The notes under the pieces: model-generated
Databases searched by the model: none
What the model saw: the letters and a program-made list of their open reading frames with translations, nothing else
What the model was told of the DNA's origin: nothing
Made by a program: the position numbers and the translations under genes
Part shown: one piece after another, positions 8,682 through 17,961 of the stretch
Numbering within the stretch: position 1 is the first letter of the stretch
Layout: every line of letters starts with the position of its first letter
From: Dolomitihabitans soli
GTDB lineage: Bacteria > Actinomycetota > Actinomycetes > Streptosporangiales > Streptosporangiaceae
Reading direction: 5' to 3'
Assembly: GCF_022213955.1 (NCBI RefSeq)
Contig: NZ_JAKNTW010000008.1
Coordinates: 186,001-250,000 of the forward strand
DNA length: 64,000 nucleotides

Positions 8682-8815
8682 CGGCAGGCGTCAGCGCTCC
8701 GCCTCTCCGGGTACGTCGCGCGGGCATGGGGGGCGGGGACGGCAGCCGTCAGCGCCCTCCGACTCCCCAGGTATGAAGCGCAGGCCAAGGGGGGCGGAGG
8801 CGGCAGACGTCAGCG
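8682..8815. repeat. degenerate 60-bp tandem repeat in spacer
   Basis: Three imperfect units start near 8682, 8741 and 8801, each opening with CGGCAGNCGTCAGCGC, and the first two containing a GGGGGGCGGNG run. They fill most of the 281-base gap between the nucleotidyltransferase and K+ transporter genes. No gene is seen in the gap. Confidence 0.55.
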
Positions 8816-8927
8816 CCCGTGCAGAACGGACCGAAGCACCATCGTCCTCGACGGTCTCAGAACCCCCGCGACGACCTCCGTACGGCCCGCCTGAACATCC
8901 CAGCAACCGTCAAAGCTCACGACCGGG

Positions 8928-10277
8928 TCAGCCGACGATGATGCGTTCCTCGGGGAGTTCGTAGCGGCGGATTCGGTCGCGGAGGGCGAGGGCGGAGAAG
9001 AGGGTGAGGGGGCCGACGCGGCCGGCGAACATCAGGATGGCGATCACGATCTGGCCCGGTTCGGTGAGGTGCGCGGTGATGCCGGTGCTGAGGCCCACGG
9101 TGGCGAAGGCCGAGACGGCCTCGAAGAGGACCTGGTTCAGGCTGTGCGGGGTGAGGACGAGCAGGATGTAGGTGGCGAGGCCGATGAGCACGACGCTCAG
9201 CAGGGTGATCGAGAGCGCCTGACGCTGCAGGGTGCTGGCGATGCGGCGGTGGCCGATGTTGACCGAGGTCTCGCCCCTCAGTTCGCTCCACACGGCGAAG
9301 GCGAGCACCGCGAAGGTGGTCACCTTGATGCCGCCGGCGGTGCCCGCGCTGCCGCCGCCGATGAACATCAGCGCGTCGGTGGCCAGCCAGCTTGAGGGAT
9401 ACATCGCGGTGATGTCGAGGCTGTTGAAGCCGGCCGTACGGGGCATGGCTCCGGTGAAGAAGCCGGCCAGGAGCTTGCCGGGGGTGTCGAGGGGGCCGAG
9501 GGTGCGGGGGTTGGACCATTCGGTGACGGTGATCAGGATTGCGCCGATGACCAGCAGGGCCAGCGTGGCCACCACGGTCACCCGGGTAAGGGCGGTCCAG
9601 CGCCGGGGGCGGCGCCAGGAGCGGAGCAGTTCGAAGACGACGGGGAAGCCCAGCCCGCCGACGATCACGGCTGCCGCGATGGGCAGGCAGATCCACGGGT
9701 CGGCGGCGAAACTCATGAGGTTGTCCGGCAGCAGCCCGAAGCCGGCGTTGTTGAACGCGGAGATCGCGTGGAAGACGCCCATGTAGATCGCGCGCCCGTA
9801 CGGCTCGCCGTACCCGAGGATGAGGCGGAGCGTCAGGATGACGGCGGTCACGGCCTCGGCGACGAGGCTGAACAGCACCACGTTGCGGATGATCCGGCGG
9901 ACGTCGGTCATGCTGAGGGTCTTGGTCTCGGCCTGGGCGACCATCCGGGCCCGCAGGCCGAGCCGCCCGGAGAGCAGCAGGGCGAAGAGTGTGGCGAGGG
10001 TCATGATGCCGAGGCCGCCGACCTGGATCAGCAGGGCGATGACCACTTCGCCGAAGCCCGACCAGTGGGCGCCGGTGTCGACGGTCACCAGGCCCGTTAC
10101 GCAGATGGCCGAGGTGGCGGTGAACACCGCGTCGACCAGGCTCGCCGCGCGGCCCGACTCGGTGGCCGCCGGGGTCGCCAGTAACGCGGTGCCGATGAGG
10201 ACCGCGGCGGCAAAGCCGAAGACGATGAGTTGCCCGGGATGCCGAAACCCCTGGAACCCGCGCAATAGGGAGAACAC
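8928..10277 (-). CDS. TrkH/KtrB-type K+ transporter subunit
   Basis: A 449-residue integral membrane protein, the ion-conducting subunit of a Trk/Ktr potassium uptake system. The four selectivity-filter loops of the family are recognisable: TSAICVTGL, SAFNNAGFGLL, PRTAGFNS and FATVGLSTG, separated by paired hydrophobic helices. The GTG at 10277 has AGGAAG upstream; the longer frame is not membrane-like. The usual RCK partner (KtrA/TrkA) is not in the window, so it must be encoded elsewhere. It is divergent from a TetR gene 130 bases away. Confidence 0.88.
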   Translation of the reverse strand: MFSLLRGFQGFRHPGQLIVFGFAAAVLIGTALLATPAATESGRAASLVDAVFTATSAICVTGLVTVDTGAHWSGFGEVVIALLIQVGGLGIMTLATLFALLLSGRLGLRARMVAQAETKTLSMTDVRRIIRNVVLFSLVAEAVTAVILTLRLILGYGEPYGRAIYMGVFHAISAFNNAGFGLLPDNLMSFAADPWICLPIAAAVIVGGLGFPVVFELLRSWRRPRRWTALTRVTVVATLALLVIGAILITVTEWSNPRTLGPLDTPGKLLAGFFTGAMPRTAGFNSLDITAMYPSSWLATDALMFIGGGSAGTAGGIKVTTFAVLAFAVWSELRGETSVNIGHRRIASTLQRQALSITLLSVVLIGLATYILLVLTPHSLNQVLFEAVSAFATVGLSTGITAHLTEPGQIVIAILMFAGRVGPLTLFSALALRDRIRRYELPEERIIVG

Positions 10278-10407
10278 TGGCCACTTCCTACCGTCGCACC
10301 TGATCTGGCAGCAAGGCGGGCCACCAATCCATACGCGTTCTTGACGCCGCAGTGTGCTATCAATTAAATGACCAGATACACACATCCAGTCAAACATTGG
10401 GTGAACG

Positions 10408-11178
10408 ATGAGAACCGGCAAGGCAGGACGGCCGCCGCAGGACCCCGCACGCCAGTTGGCGCGGGCGCACCGCATCCTCGACGCGGCAGGAGAGCTGGTG
10501 CTGCGCTGGGGCTACGACAAGACCACCATCGACGACGTCGCCACCACTGCCGGCGTCGCCAAGGGCACCATCTACCTGCACTGGAAGACCCGCGAGGAGC
10601 TGTTCTCCGCGCTGCTCCGCAGGGAGCGCGTCATCCTGCTGACCGAGGTACGGCGGCGCGCCGAGGACGGCACCGGCATGCCCGGCGAGCTGATCACCCT
10701 GCTCGCCGGCGCGCTGGTCGAGCGGCCCATCATGAAGGCCAGCCTGCTCGGCGACTCCAGCGTGCTGGGCAAGCTGACCCGCCTCAAACGCGACAGCGAC
10801 AGCCCCACCGCCCTTGAGACCCACCTGGAGACCTACCTGGGCGAACTCATGACGTACGGCGCGCTGCGAGCCGACCTGACGCCCCGCGAGCACGCGCACA
10901 TCCTCGCCTCGATCCTCTACGGGTTCATGATCGTGCCGCAGCTGCTGCCCGCGGGTTACCGGCTGCCGGACGCGCGCCTGGCCGAGCTGACCGGCGACGC
11001 CGGCGGCCGGGCCCTCACCCCGAACGCACCGGACGCACCGGTCACCCCCGAGAACGCCCGCGCCATCGCACGGGTCACCCTCGACTACGTCGACAACGCC
11101 CTGGAGATCGCCCAGCGCAAGCTCGCCGCCTCCCTCGGCGACCCCCTCGGCGACCCCCTCGGCTCCAAGGAGAAGTGA
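10408..11178 (+). CDS. TetR-family regulator
   Basis: A 256-residue TetR regulator. The helix-turn-helix spans residues 20-65 (ILDAAGELVLRWGYDKTTID, then VATTAGVAKGTIYLHWKTRE). The ligand domain is unspecific, and the tail carries a short repeat (GDPLGDPLG). It ends one base before the PEP-dependent dikinase gene, forming a two-gene operon, so it probably controls that enzyme and perhaps the divergent K+ transporter. The effector is unknown. Confidence 0.88.
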   Translation: MRTGKAGRPPQDPARQLARAHRILDAAGELVLRWGYDKTTIDDVATTAGVAKGTIYLHWKTREELFSALLRRERVILLTEVRRRAEDGTGMPGELITLLAGALVERPIMKASLLGDSSVLGKLTRLKRDSDSPTALETHLETYLGELMTYGALRADLTPREHAHILASILYGFMIVPQLLPAGYRLPDARLAELTGDAGGRALTPNAPDAPVTPENARAIARVTLDYVDNALEIAQRKLAASLGDPLGDPLGSKEK

Positions 11179-11179
11179 C

Positions 11180-13693
11180 GTGCGGATTCTGCCTCTCGAC
11201 GACGCGGCCGCCGAAGATCTGGCCGTCACCGGCGGCAAGGGCGCTTCCCTGGCCAGGCTCGCCCGCGCCGGTCTGCCGGTCCCCGGCGGCTTCCACATCA
11301 CCACCGACGCCTACCGCGACTTCGTCTCGCGCGGCGGCCTGCACGAGGCCATCCTCCAGGCCGTCGCCGACGCCGATCCCGAGGAGGCGACCGGCCGGAT
11401 CGCGGCCCTGTTCGCGGCGCGCGACCTGCCGAAGGAGACGGGCGAGGAGATCCTCCAGGCGTACGCGGGGCTCGGCGACGACGTCGCGGTCGCCGTACGC
11501 TCCTCGGCCACCGCCGAGGATCTGCCGGACATGTCCTTCGCCGGTCAGCAGGACACCTATCTCAACATCCACGGCGACGCCCTGCTCGACGCCGTGAAGC
11601 GCTGCTGGGCCTCGCTGTGGACCGCGCGGGCCATCGCCTACCGCGAGCGCAACGGGGTGCCGCACCACGACGTGGCCCTCGCGGTCGTCGTCCAGGTGCT
11701 GGTCGACGCCGACGCGGCGGGCATCCTGTTCACCGCCGACCCGCTCACCGGCGCCCGCGACCGCACGGTGGTCAACGCCGCCTGGGGCCTGGGCGAGGCC
11801 GTCGTCGGCGGCCAGGTGACCCCCGACACGATCGTGCTCCAGGACGACCGGGTCGTCGAGGAACGCGTCGGCGACAAGACGGTCATGACGGTCCGCACGC
11901 CCGACGGCACCCGCGACGAGCCCGTCCCCGCCGACCTGCGCGGCCGCGCCGTACTCGACCGGGCCCAGGCCGAGGCGCTGGCGCGGCTCGGAACCCGGAT
12001 CCAGGACCTGTACGGCACGCCGATGGACGTCGAGTGGGCGATGAGCGGCGGACGGATCAGCATCGTGCAGGCCCGGCCCATCACCGGGCTGCCGCAGGCC
12101 GTCGAGGAATGGAACGACAGCCTGGTCGGCGACTACCTCTGGACGTCGGCCAACCTCGGCGAGGCCATCCCGGACGTCATGACGCCCTGCACCTGGTCGC
12201 TGGTCCGGATCTTCATCGACGAGGCGATGTCGGCCTCGGCCATGCCCGGCCAGCACATCGTGGGCAACATCGGCGGGCGCTTCTACATGAACCTCAGCGT
12301 GCCCATCTCGATGGGCAAGTCCCTCGGCCTGGGAAAGCGGGTCGAGGCGATCGAGAACGTCTTCGGCAAGCTCCCGCCCGGCCTGGACGTGCCGGAGCTC
12401 GGCCTGTCCCGGTGGCAGATCATCAAACAGGTCGCCCCGGTCGCCGTCTCGCTGACCCTGCGGGTGCGGGCGAACATCAAGCAGCTGCCCGCCTACGTGG
12501 CGACCGCCATCGAGCGCGAGGAGTCGATGCGGGCCAGGGCGGCGACCGCCGCGAACCCGGCCGAGCTGGTCAGGATGTGGGAGGGGGAACTGGGGCCGTT
12601 CCTCGTCGAGGCGAGCCGGATGCTCCAGGCGGCGGGACGGCAGGGCGGGCAGACGATGCTCTCACTGCGCCAGACGCTGCACAAGATGATCGGCGAGAGC
12701 GACGCGGAGGCCATGCTCACCGGCGTGAACAGCGACGGCGAGTTGGCCAGTCTCGGCCCGATCCTCGGCCTGGGCAGGCTCGCGCGCGGCGAGATCGACC
12801 GGGAGACCTTCGCCCGCACGTACGGGCACCGGGGGCCGCACGAGTTCGAGGTCTACCTCCCGCGCCCCGGCGAGGACCCGGAGTGGATCGACCGGCAGCT
12901 CGCCGGCTTCCACGACCTGCGCGACGACACCGCCGCGTTGCTGGCCCGCCAGGAGAAGGCCCGCGAGGCGGCCTGGGCGCGGTTCAGGTCGAGGTATCCC
13001 CGTAAGGAGCGGGCGATGCGGCGCAAGGTCGCCGTCTTCAACGCCGTGCTCCGCGACCGGGAGACGACCCGTTCGGAGGTGGTGCGGGCGTTCTGGGCGG
13101 TGCGCGCCTTCGTCGTGCGGGCGGGCGAGGTCACCGGGCACGGCGACGACCTGTTCTTCCTGTCGATCCACGAGGTGCTCGACGTGCTGCGCGGGGACGA
13201 CACGGCGCTGTCGCAGGTCGCCATCCGCCGGGCGACCTACGAACGGTACGCGGCGCTGCCGTCCTACCCCACCCTGATCGTCGGCCGCTTCGACCCGGTC
13301 CGCTGGGCCGCCGACCCCGACCGGCGCGGCGACCTCTACGACGCGCGCGGCGGCGGCCCGCCGGTGAGCGACACGGTGAGCGGCTTCCCCGGCGCGCCCG
13401 GCGTGGTCGAGGGCATCGCCCGGGTCATCGCCGCCCCCGAGGACGGCGACCGGCTCCAGCCCGGCGAGATCCTGGTCACCACGCTCACCAACGTCGGCTG
13501 GACCCCGATGTTCCCGCGCGCGGCCGCCGTCGTGACGGACATGGGCGCGCCGCTGTCACACGCCTCGATCGTCGCGCGCGAACTGGGCATCCCCGCCGTG
13601 GTCGGCACCGGCAACGCCACGATGCGCCTGCACGACGGCGACCGGATCCGGGTCGACGGGGAGCGCGGCACGGTCGAGCTGCTGACCCGGTAG
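11180..13693 (+). CDS. PEP-utilising dikinase, rifampin-phosphotransferase architecture
   Basis: An 837-residue enzyme with an N-terminal PPDK/ATP-grasp nucleotide-binding domain (GGKGASLARLARAGLPVPGG; VRSSATAEDLPDMSFAGQQ; QARPITGL at about residue 300), a long middle region, and a C-terminal swivelling phosphohistidine domain (GAPLSHASIVAREL, about residue 790). Placing the His domain at the C-terminus matches rifampin phosphotransferase (Rph) rather than PEP synthase, whose His domain is central and followed by a TIM barrel. Whether rifampin is the substrate cannot be read from sequence. GTG start, one base after the TetR stop. Confidence 0.8.
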   Translation: MRILPLDDAAAEDLAVTGGKGASLARLARAGLPVPGGFHITTDAYRDFVSRGGLHEAILQAVADADPEEATGRIAALFAARDLPKETGEEILQAYAGLGDDVAVAVRSSATAEDLPDMSFAGQQDTYLNIHGDALLDAVKRCWASLWTARAIAYRERNGVPHHDVALAVVVQVLVDADAAGILFTADPLTGARDRTVVNAAWGLGEAVVGGQVTPDTIVLQDDRVVEERVGDKTVMTVRTPDGTRDEPVPADLRGRAVLDRAQAEALARLGTRIQDLYGTPMDVEWAMSGGRISIVQARPITGLPQAVEEWNDSLVGDYLWTSANLGEAIPDVMTPCTWSLVRIFIDEAMSASAMPGQHIVGNIGGRFYMNLSVPISMGKSLGLGKRVEAIENVFGKLPPGLDVPELGLSRWQIIKQVAPVAVSLTLRVRANIKQLPAYVATAIEREESMRARAATAANPAELVRMWEGELGPFLVEASRMLQAAGRQGGQTMLSLRQTLHKMIGESDAEAMLTGVNSDGELASLGPILGLGRLARGEIDRETFARTYGHRGPHEFEVYLPRPGEDPEWIDRQLAGFHDLRDDTAALLARQEKAREAAWARFRSRYPRKERAMRRKVAVFNAVLRDRETTRSEVVRAFWAVRAFVVRAGEVTGHGDDLFFLSIHEVLDVLRGDDTALSQVAIRRATYERYAALPSYPTLIVGRFDPVRWAADPDRRGDLYDARGGGPPVSDTVSGFPGAPGVVEGIARVIAAPEDGDRLQPGEILVTTLTNVGWTPMFPRAAAVVTDMGAPLSHASIVARELGIPAVVGTGNATMRLHDGDRIRVDGERGTVELLTR

Positions 13694-13698
13694 TCGCG

Positions 13699-13731
13699 GG
13701 GTCACCCGGCTCAGCCGGCGCCGGGTGACCC
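13699..13731 (+). terminator. GC-rich hairpin after the dikinase gene
   Basis: A perfect 12-bp stem (GGGTCACCCGGC with GCCGGGTGACCC) and a 9-base loop begin five bases after the dikinase stop. No T-run follows, as is common in high-GC actinomycetes. It probably ends the TetR-dikinase transcript. Confidence 0.7.
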
Positions 13732-13747
13732 AGTAGGGTCGCCAGGC

Positions 13748-14104
13748 GTGAGCGATGAACTGGCGGAGCTGGCCGTACGACTGCGGGAGTTCGCGCGGGC
13801 CCGCGACTGGGAGCAGTTCCACACGCCGAAGAACCTGGCCATGGCGCTGGCGGGCGAGGTGGGTGAGCTGGTGGCGGAGTTCCAGTGGCTGACCCCCGGC
13901 GAGTCCGCCGGCCTGGACCCGGAGACCACGGCCCGGGTCCGCTCCGAACTCGCCGACGTGACCCTCTACCTGGTACGGCTCGCCGACGTGCTGGGCGAGG
14001 ATCTCATCGGCGCGGCCCACGCCAAACTCGACGAAAGCGGCCGCCGCTACGACCCCGACCGTTACCGCGGCTCCGCGCGAAAAGCCCCGCCGCTGGCTCC
14101 CTGA
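13748..14104 (+). CDS. MazG-like nucleotide pyrophosphohydrolase
   Basis: A 118-residue all-alpha NTP pyrophosphohydrolase of the dCTPase/RS21-C6 branch. RDWEQFHTPKNLAMALAGEV is diagnostic, and the metal site E-x-x-E (GEVGELVAEF) with a downstream E-x-x-D (SELADVTLYL) is intact. It would hydrolyse (d)NTPs, possibly modified or surplus deoxycytidine nucleotides, to monophosphates. GTG start just after a terminator hairpin, so it is a separate unit. Confidence 0.88.
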   Translation: MSDELAELAVRLREFARARDWEQFHTPKNLAMALAGEVGELVAEFQWLTPGESAGLDPETTARVRSELADVTLYLVRLADVLGEDLIGAAHAKLDESGRRYDPDRYRGSARKAPPLAP

Positions 14105-14118
14105 GCACACGCCGGTGC

Positions 14119-14245
14119 GCGGCGGGCTTCACAGATCTCTGCGCATGCAGGCCCGCGGTCGAGACCGTGTTCGGCCTCGCGGCGGGCTTCACAGATCTCT
14201 GCGCATGCAGGCCCGCGGCCAGCGGTCGAGACCGTGTTCGGCCTC
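14119..14245. repeat. 60-bp tandem duplication at the GNAT 3' end
   Basis: Forty bases at 14119-14158 recur exactly at 14179-14218, and the next 20 bases at 14159-14178 recur at 14226-14245 after a 7-base insertion. The downstream copy spans the last codons and stop of the GNAT gene, so the other copy is a duplicated gene end lying beyond the stop. Confidence 0.85.
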
Positions 14246-14680
14246 GCGGCGCCGGATGACGCGCAGGCCGGGGGTCAGCTCGGAGTCCTGCAGCGGACGG
14301 AAGCCGCACCGCTCGTAGTAGGGCCCGTTCCACGGCACCTCGGTGAAGGCCGTCAGGGTCAGCGCCGGGAAACCCTGGGCGGCGAGGTGGTCGATGAGCG
14401 CCCGGCCGGTGCCCTGACCCGCGTGGTCGGGGTGCACCGACACCTGCTCGACGTGCCCGTTGCCGTCGACCTCGTCGGCGATCAGATAGGCCAGCACCTG
14501 CCCGGCTTCCACGGCCACCCAGGCCATCCCCTCGCCCTGGTAGCGGGCCAGCTCCGCCAGCGTGAGCGGCTCGTCGTCGGCGATCTCCGGCATGCCCACG
14601 TCGCGGAAGCACCGGCCGGCCGCCCGCTCGATCTCTTGCAGCCGGGGCAGTTCCGTCACGTCCGGCGCTCGGATGTCCAT
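14189..14680 (-). CDS. GNAT N-acetyltransferase
   Basis: A 163-residue GNAT enzyme transferring an acetyl group from acetyl-CoA to an amine. The acetyl-CoA loop is VSVHPDHAGQGTGRALIDHL (Q/RxxGxG/A, about residues 80-100), followed by ALTLTAFTEVPWN and YYERCGFRPL near the C-terminus. The ATG at 14680 has a GAGAAG ribosome site; an ATG at 14704 is possible. Substrate unknown. The last codons lie in a duplicated 60-bp segment. Confidence 0.85.
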   Translation of the reverse strand: MDIRAPDVTELPRLQEIERAAGRCFRDVGMPEIADDEPLTLAELARYQGEGMAWVAVEAGQVLAYLIADEVDGNGHVEQVSVHPDHAGQGTGRALIDHLAAQGFPALTLTAFTEVPWNGPYYERCGFRPLQDSELTPGLRVIRRREAEHGLDRWPRACMRRDL

Positions 14681-14713
14681 CCGGAGATCTTCTCGGTTCT
14701 CCATCCGGCCGGG

Positions 14714-14747
14714 CAATCGAATTAGGTCGCCGACGAGCGGGTGACGG
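14714..14747. repeat. 34-bp element, copy 1
   Basis: This segment (starting CAATCGAATTAGGTCGC) matches 18601-18634 at about 31 of 34 positions. Here it lies just upstream of the divergent GNAT gene; the other copy lies 7 bases before a mycothiol-type gene. It could be a shared promoter/operator or a duplicated gene start. Confidence 0.6.
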
Positions 14748-14815
14748 ACGCGCCCCGCTCACCGGGCCCGCGTCCGTACGGCCGACGCCGCCGGAGACCC
14801 AGAGCCACCGAGAGT

Positions 14816-14838
14816 AATGCTATGATTACATTAAGTAG
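14816..14838 (+). promoter_or_regulatory. extended -10 promoter of the SARP gene
   Basis: TGCTATGAT (14818-14826) is an extended -10 box in an otherwise GC-rich spacer. Transcription would begin about 14832-14834, only a few bases before the GTG at 14838, implying a very short leader or leaderless mRNA. No clear -35 box is seen. Confidence 0.45.
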
Positions 14839-17822
14839 TGCAAAGTTTGGGTTTCGAATTCAGAGTCCTAGGGCCTGTCCAAGCACTGCGCAACGGTGCC
14901 CACATCACCATCCAGGCGGCCAAGCTCCGCACTCTGCTCGCGGCGCTGCTCCTCGATGCCAACAGCGTCGTCGCCGCCGAGACGCTCATCGATCGGCTGT
15001 GGGGGGACGACCCGCCCACCGGCGCCCGCAACACCCTGCAGAACTACGTCCTCCGGCTGCGCCGCCTGCTCGGCTCCGCAGGGGCGGGGAGTCCGCTGGT
15101 CACGCGGCCCCACGGATACGCGATCGAGGTCGCTCCCGACGCGTTCGACCTGCATCGTTTCGAGGTCCTGGTGCGCCGGGCCAGGACGGCCGCCACCGCC
15201 GACGAGATGGCCCAGGCCGCCACGCTGCTGGCGGAGGCTCTGGGGCTGTGGCGCGGCGCGGCGCTGTCCGGCGTCCGGTCGGAGGTGCTCCGGCGCGACA
15301 TCGTCCCGGTGCTGAACGAGCGCCGGCTCGACGCACTGGAGCTGCGCATCGAGGCCGATCTTGCGCTGGGCAGGCACGAGAGCCTGCTCGCCGAACTGCG
15401 CGAGCTGACCGCCGCGCACCCGCTGAGAGAGCGGTTCTGGGCACGGCGAATGCTCGCGCTGTACCGTTCGGGGCTCCGGGGCGAGGGCCTGCGCTGCTAC
15501 CAGACGGTCAGGACCATCCTGGTCGAGGAGCTCGGCGTCGATCCCGGCGCCGAGCTGCGCGAGCTGCACCAGCGGTTGCTCGCCGGCGATCCCGCGCTGA
15601 CGTACGCCCGGCGGCCCGAGGCGAGTGGCAATCTGCCGGCCGAGGTGACGACCTTCGTCGGCCGTGGGCGGCAACTCGCCGAGATCGGACGGCTGCTCAG
15701 GATCAACCGGCTGGTCACGTTGACGGGTGTGGGCGGTGTGGGCAAGACACGGCTGGCGCTGCGGGCCGGAGCCGAGCTGGCCGGCGAGTTCCCCGACGGC
15801 GTGTGGCTGGCCGATCTCACCGCGCTCGCGGAGCCCCAGCTGCTCGACCAGATGGTGGCCCAGGCTCTCGGGATACGCGACCAGTCGGCGCGGCGCCCCG
15901 CCGACATCCTGGTCGAGTTCCTGCGCGACAAGAGGCTGCTGCTGGTGCTCGACAACTGCGAACACGTGGCGTCGGCGGTCGCGGGGCTGGTCGACGTACT
16001 GCTCAGGGCCTCGCACGGCCTGCGCGTGCTGGCCACCAGCCGGCACCGGTTCGGCCTCCAGTGCGAGCGCTTCCTGCTGGTGCCCCCGCTCGCGCTGCCG
16101 CCCTGCGCCCCCGCCGCCCCGCATGCGGCCCCCCAGGCGCTGACCGGCTACGACGGGGTGGCCTTGCTGGCCGACCGCACCGCGGTCTCCGCCCCCGACT
16201 TCCGCATCACCCGCGACAACCAGGAGCTCGTCGCCCAACTGTGCCGGCGTCTGGACGGCATCCCGCTGGCGATCGAACTGGCCGCCGTACGGCTGAGCAC
16301 GCTCTCCGTCACCGAGATCCTGGAGCGCCTCGATGACCGCTTCCGGCTGCTGGTCAGCGGCAACGCCCAGGTCACGCCCCGGCACCACCAGACCCTCCAC
16401 GACGTCATCGACTGGAGCCACGAGCTGTGCACCGAGCCCGAGCGCCTGCTCTGGGCGCGGTTGTCGGTCTTCGCCGGCGGGTTCGACCTGGAGGCGGCCG
16501 AGGCCGTGTGCTCCGGCTCGGGCATCGCCAGGGCAGACGTCGTGAACCTGCTGGCGGGCCTGGTCCACAAGTCGATCCTGCTGGCGAGCGTCCGTGGCCG
16601 CCGTACGCGCTACCGGCTGCTGGAGACCATCCGCCAGTACGGCCGGCAACGGCTCGCCGACTCCGGCGCGCGAACCTCGCTCCAGCTACGCCACCGCGAC
16701 CACTACCAGCGGATGGCGGCCCAGGCCGCCGACGGCTGGTGCAGCGCTGAGGAGGTCGAGTGGCTGTCCCGGCTCAGGGCGGACCTCTCGAACCTCCGGG
16801 CGGCGCTCGACTTCTGCTTCACCCAGCCCGGTGAGGCCACCGGCGGGCTGGACATCGCCGTCAACCTCACCCGGACCCGCATCTGGTTCTTCTGCAGCAC
16901 CATCGGAGAGGGCCGGCACTGGCTGGAGCGGGCCTACCACACCGCTCCCGCGCTCCCGCACCGCGAGGCCGCCGCGGCCCTGATCGCCTGGACCGCGCTG
17001 GTCCAGGGCGACCGGCCGGTGAGCGAGCTGTTCCTGGCCGTGTGCCGTGACCCCGGCGGCGACATGCCGGCCGCCACGGCGTACGTCGAGGGCTCGCACG
17101 CGCTGCTCACGCAGGGGGACACCCGGGCCATCCCCCTGCTGGCACGGGCACGGCGGATGTTCCACCGTGCGGGAAAGTTCGGCGACGCGCACATGGCCAC
17201 CATGTTGTGGGCCATGGGCTGCGCCTTCCTGGGCGATCGGGAACTCGCGCTCACGGCCTCCGGTGACTATCTCACGGAGGCCGAGGAGAGCGGGGCCGGC
17301 TGGGCGTACTCGTGGGCGCTGTGGAACCTGGGGCTCACCGAGCTCCGTCACGGTGACGTGAGCCGATCCGCCGACCTGTTCCGTGAGGCCCTGCGCCGCC
17401 AGCACGACATCGACGATCGCTGGGGACCCGTCTGGGCTGTGGAGGCACTCGCCTGGGCCGCTGCCGCCGCCGGTCACCACGACCACGCCGCCGAGTTGCT
17501 GGGCGGCGCGGATCGCCTGCGGCAGGTCGTCGGCGTGGTCCTGGCCGCCCTGCGGCCGCTCCACGACATGCACCTCGCGACCGAGCACGTGACGCGCCGA
17601 GCCCTCGGCGCGCAGGCGTACGCCACCGCCTTCGACCGGGGCCGCCGGATCCCGGACATCATCCGCTTCGCGACCACCCCCGGCCACCACGACGGGACAC
17701 CGGCCCGTACGGCGGAGCCGGCCCGTACGGCGGAGCCGGCCCGTACGGCGGAGCCGGCCCGTACGGCGGAGCCGGCCCGTACGGCGGAGCTCACCCCGTT
17801 CGCGCGCGTGACCGGCGAGTGA
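14838..17822 (+). CDS. AfsR/SARP-type regulator with NB-ARC domain
   Basis: A 994-residue regulator. It has an OmpR-like winged helix (residues 8-95; FRVLGPVQAL, then AETLIDRLWGDDPP), a bacterial transcriptional activation domain (about 100-245; VEELGVDPGAELRELHQRLL), then an NB-ARC ATPase with Walker A GVGGVGKT near residue 297, LLLVLDNCEH as Walker B, and a long helical TPR-like C-terminus. Such AfsR-like proteins activate secondary-metabolite or developmental genes after ATP binding. The GTG at 14838 lies just after an extended -10 box. The tail holds five TAEPAR repeats encoded by an 18-bp tandem array. Confidence 0.88.
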   Translation: MQSLGFEFRVLGPVQALRNGAHITIQAAKLRTLLAALLLDANSVVAAETLIDRLWGDDPPTGARNTLQNYVLRLRRLLGSAGAGSPLVTRPHGYAIEVAPDAFDLHRFEVLVRRARTAATADEMAQAATLLAEALGLWRGAALSGVRSEVLRRDIVPVLNERRLDALELRIEADLALGRHESLLAELRELTAAHPLRERFWARRMLALYRSGLRGEGLRCYQTVRTILVEELGVDPGAELRELHQRLLAGDPALTYARRPEASGNLPAEVTTFVGRGRQLAEIGRLLRINRLVTLTGVGGVGKTRLALRAGAELAGEFPDGVWLADLTALAEPQLLDQMVAQALGIRDQSARRPADILVEFLRDKRLLLVLDNCEHVASAVAGLVDVLLRASHGLRVLATSRHRFGLQCERFLLVPPLALPPCAPAAPHAAPQALTGYDGVALLADRTAVSAPDFRITRDNQELVAQLCRRLDGIPLAIELAAVRLSTLSVTEILERLDDRFRLLVSGNAQVTPRHHQTLHDVIDWSHELCTEPERLLWARLSVFAGGFDLEAAEAVCSGSGIARADVVNLLAGLVHKSILLASVRGRRTRYRLLETIRQYGRQRLADSGARTSLQLRHRDHYQRMAAQAADGWCSAEEVEWLSRLRADLSNLRAALDFCFTQPGEATGGLDIAVNLTRTRIWFFCSTIGEGRHWLERAYHTAPALPHREAAAALIAWTALVQGDRPVSELFLAVCRDPGGDMPAATAYVEGSHALLTQGDTRAIPLLARARRMFHRAGKFGDAHMATMLWAMGCAFLGDRELALTASGDYLTEAEESGAGWAYSWALWNLGLTELRHGDVSRSADLFREALRRQHDIDDRWGPVWAVEALAWAAAAAGHHDHAAELLGGADRLRQVVGVVLAALRPLHDMHLATEHVTRRALGAQAYATAFDRGRRIPDIIRFATTPGHHDGTPARTAEPARTAEPARTAEPARTAEPARTAELTPFARVTGE
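17701..17790. repeat. five 18-bp tandem repeats in the SARP gene
   Basis: Five copies of CGGCCCGTACGGCGGAGC in tandem, in frame, encode repeated ARTAEP in the last 40 residues. Perfect copies imply recent slippage, so copy number is likely to vary between strains. Each unit contains a CCGTACGG palindrome. Confidence 0.9.
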
Positions 17823-17961
17823 CCGGCACGACAGCGCCGGCCGCCACGCTCACCGAGTCAGCCGCTCGCGATGCCCGTCCTGACGGTCGTCGCGCCGGCG
17901 GAACCGCACCACGGCCGGAGGCGTTCGGAACCTCCGGCCCGCACCGACAGGAGTCCACAGA

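Noticed and set aside
11180-13693. Naming the dikinase as a rifampin resistance gene
   Set aside because: Architecture matches, but substrate residues cannot be confirmed by eye.
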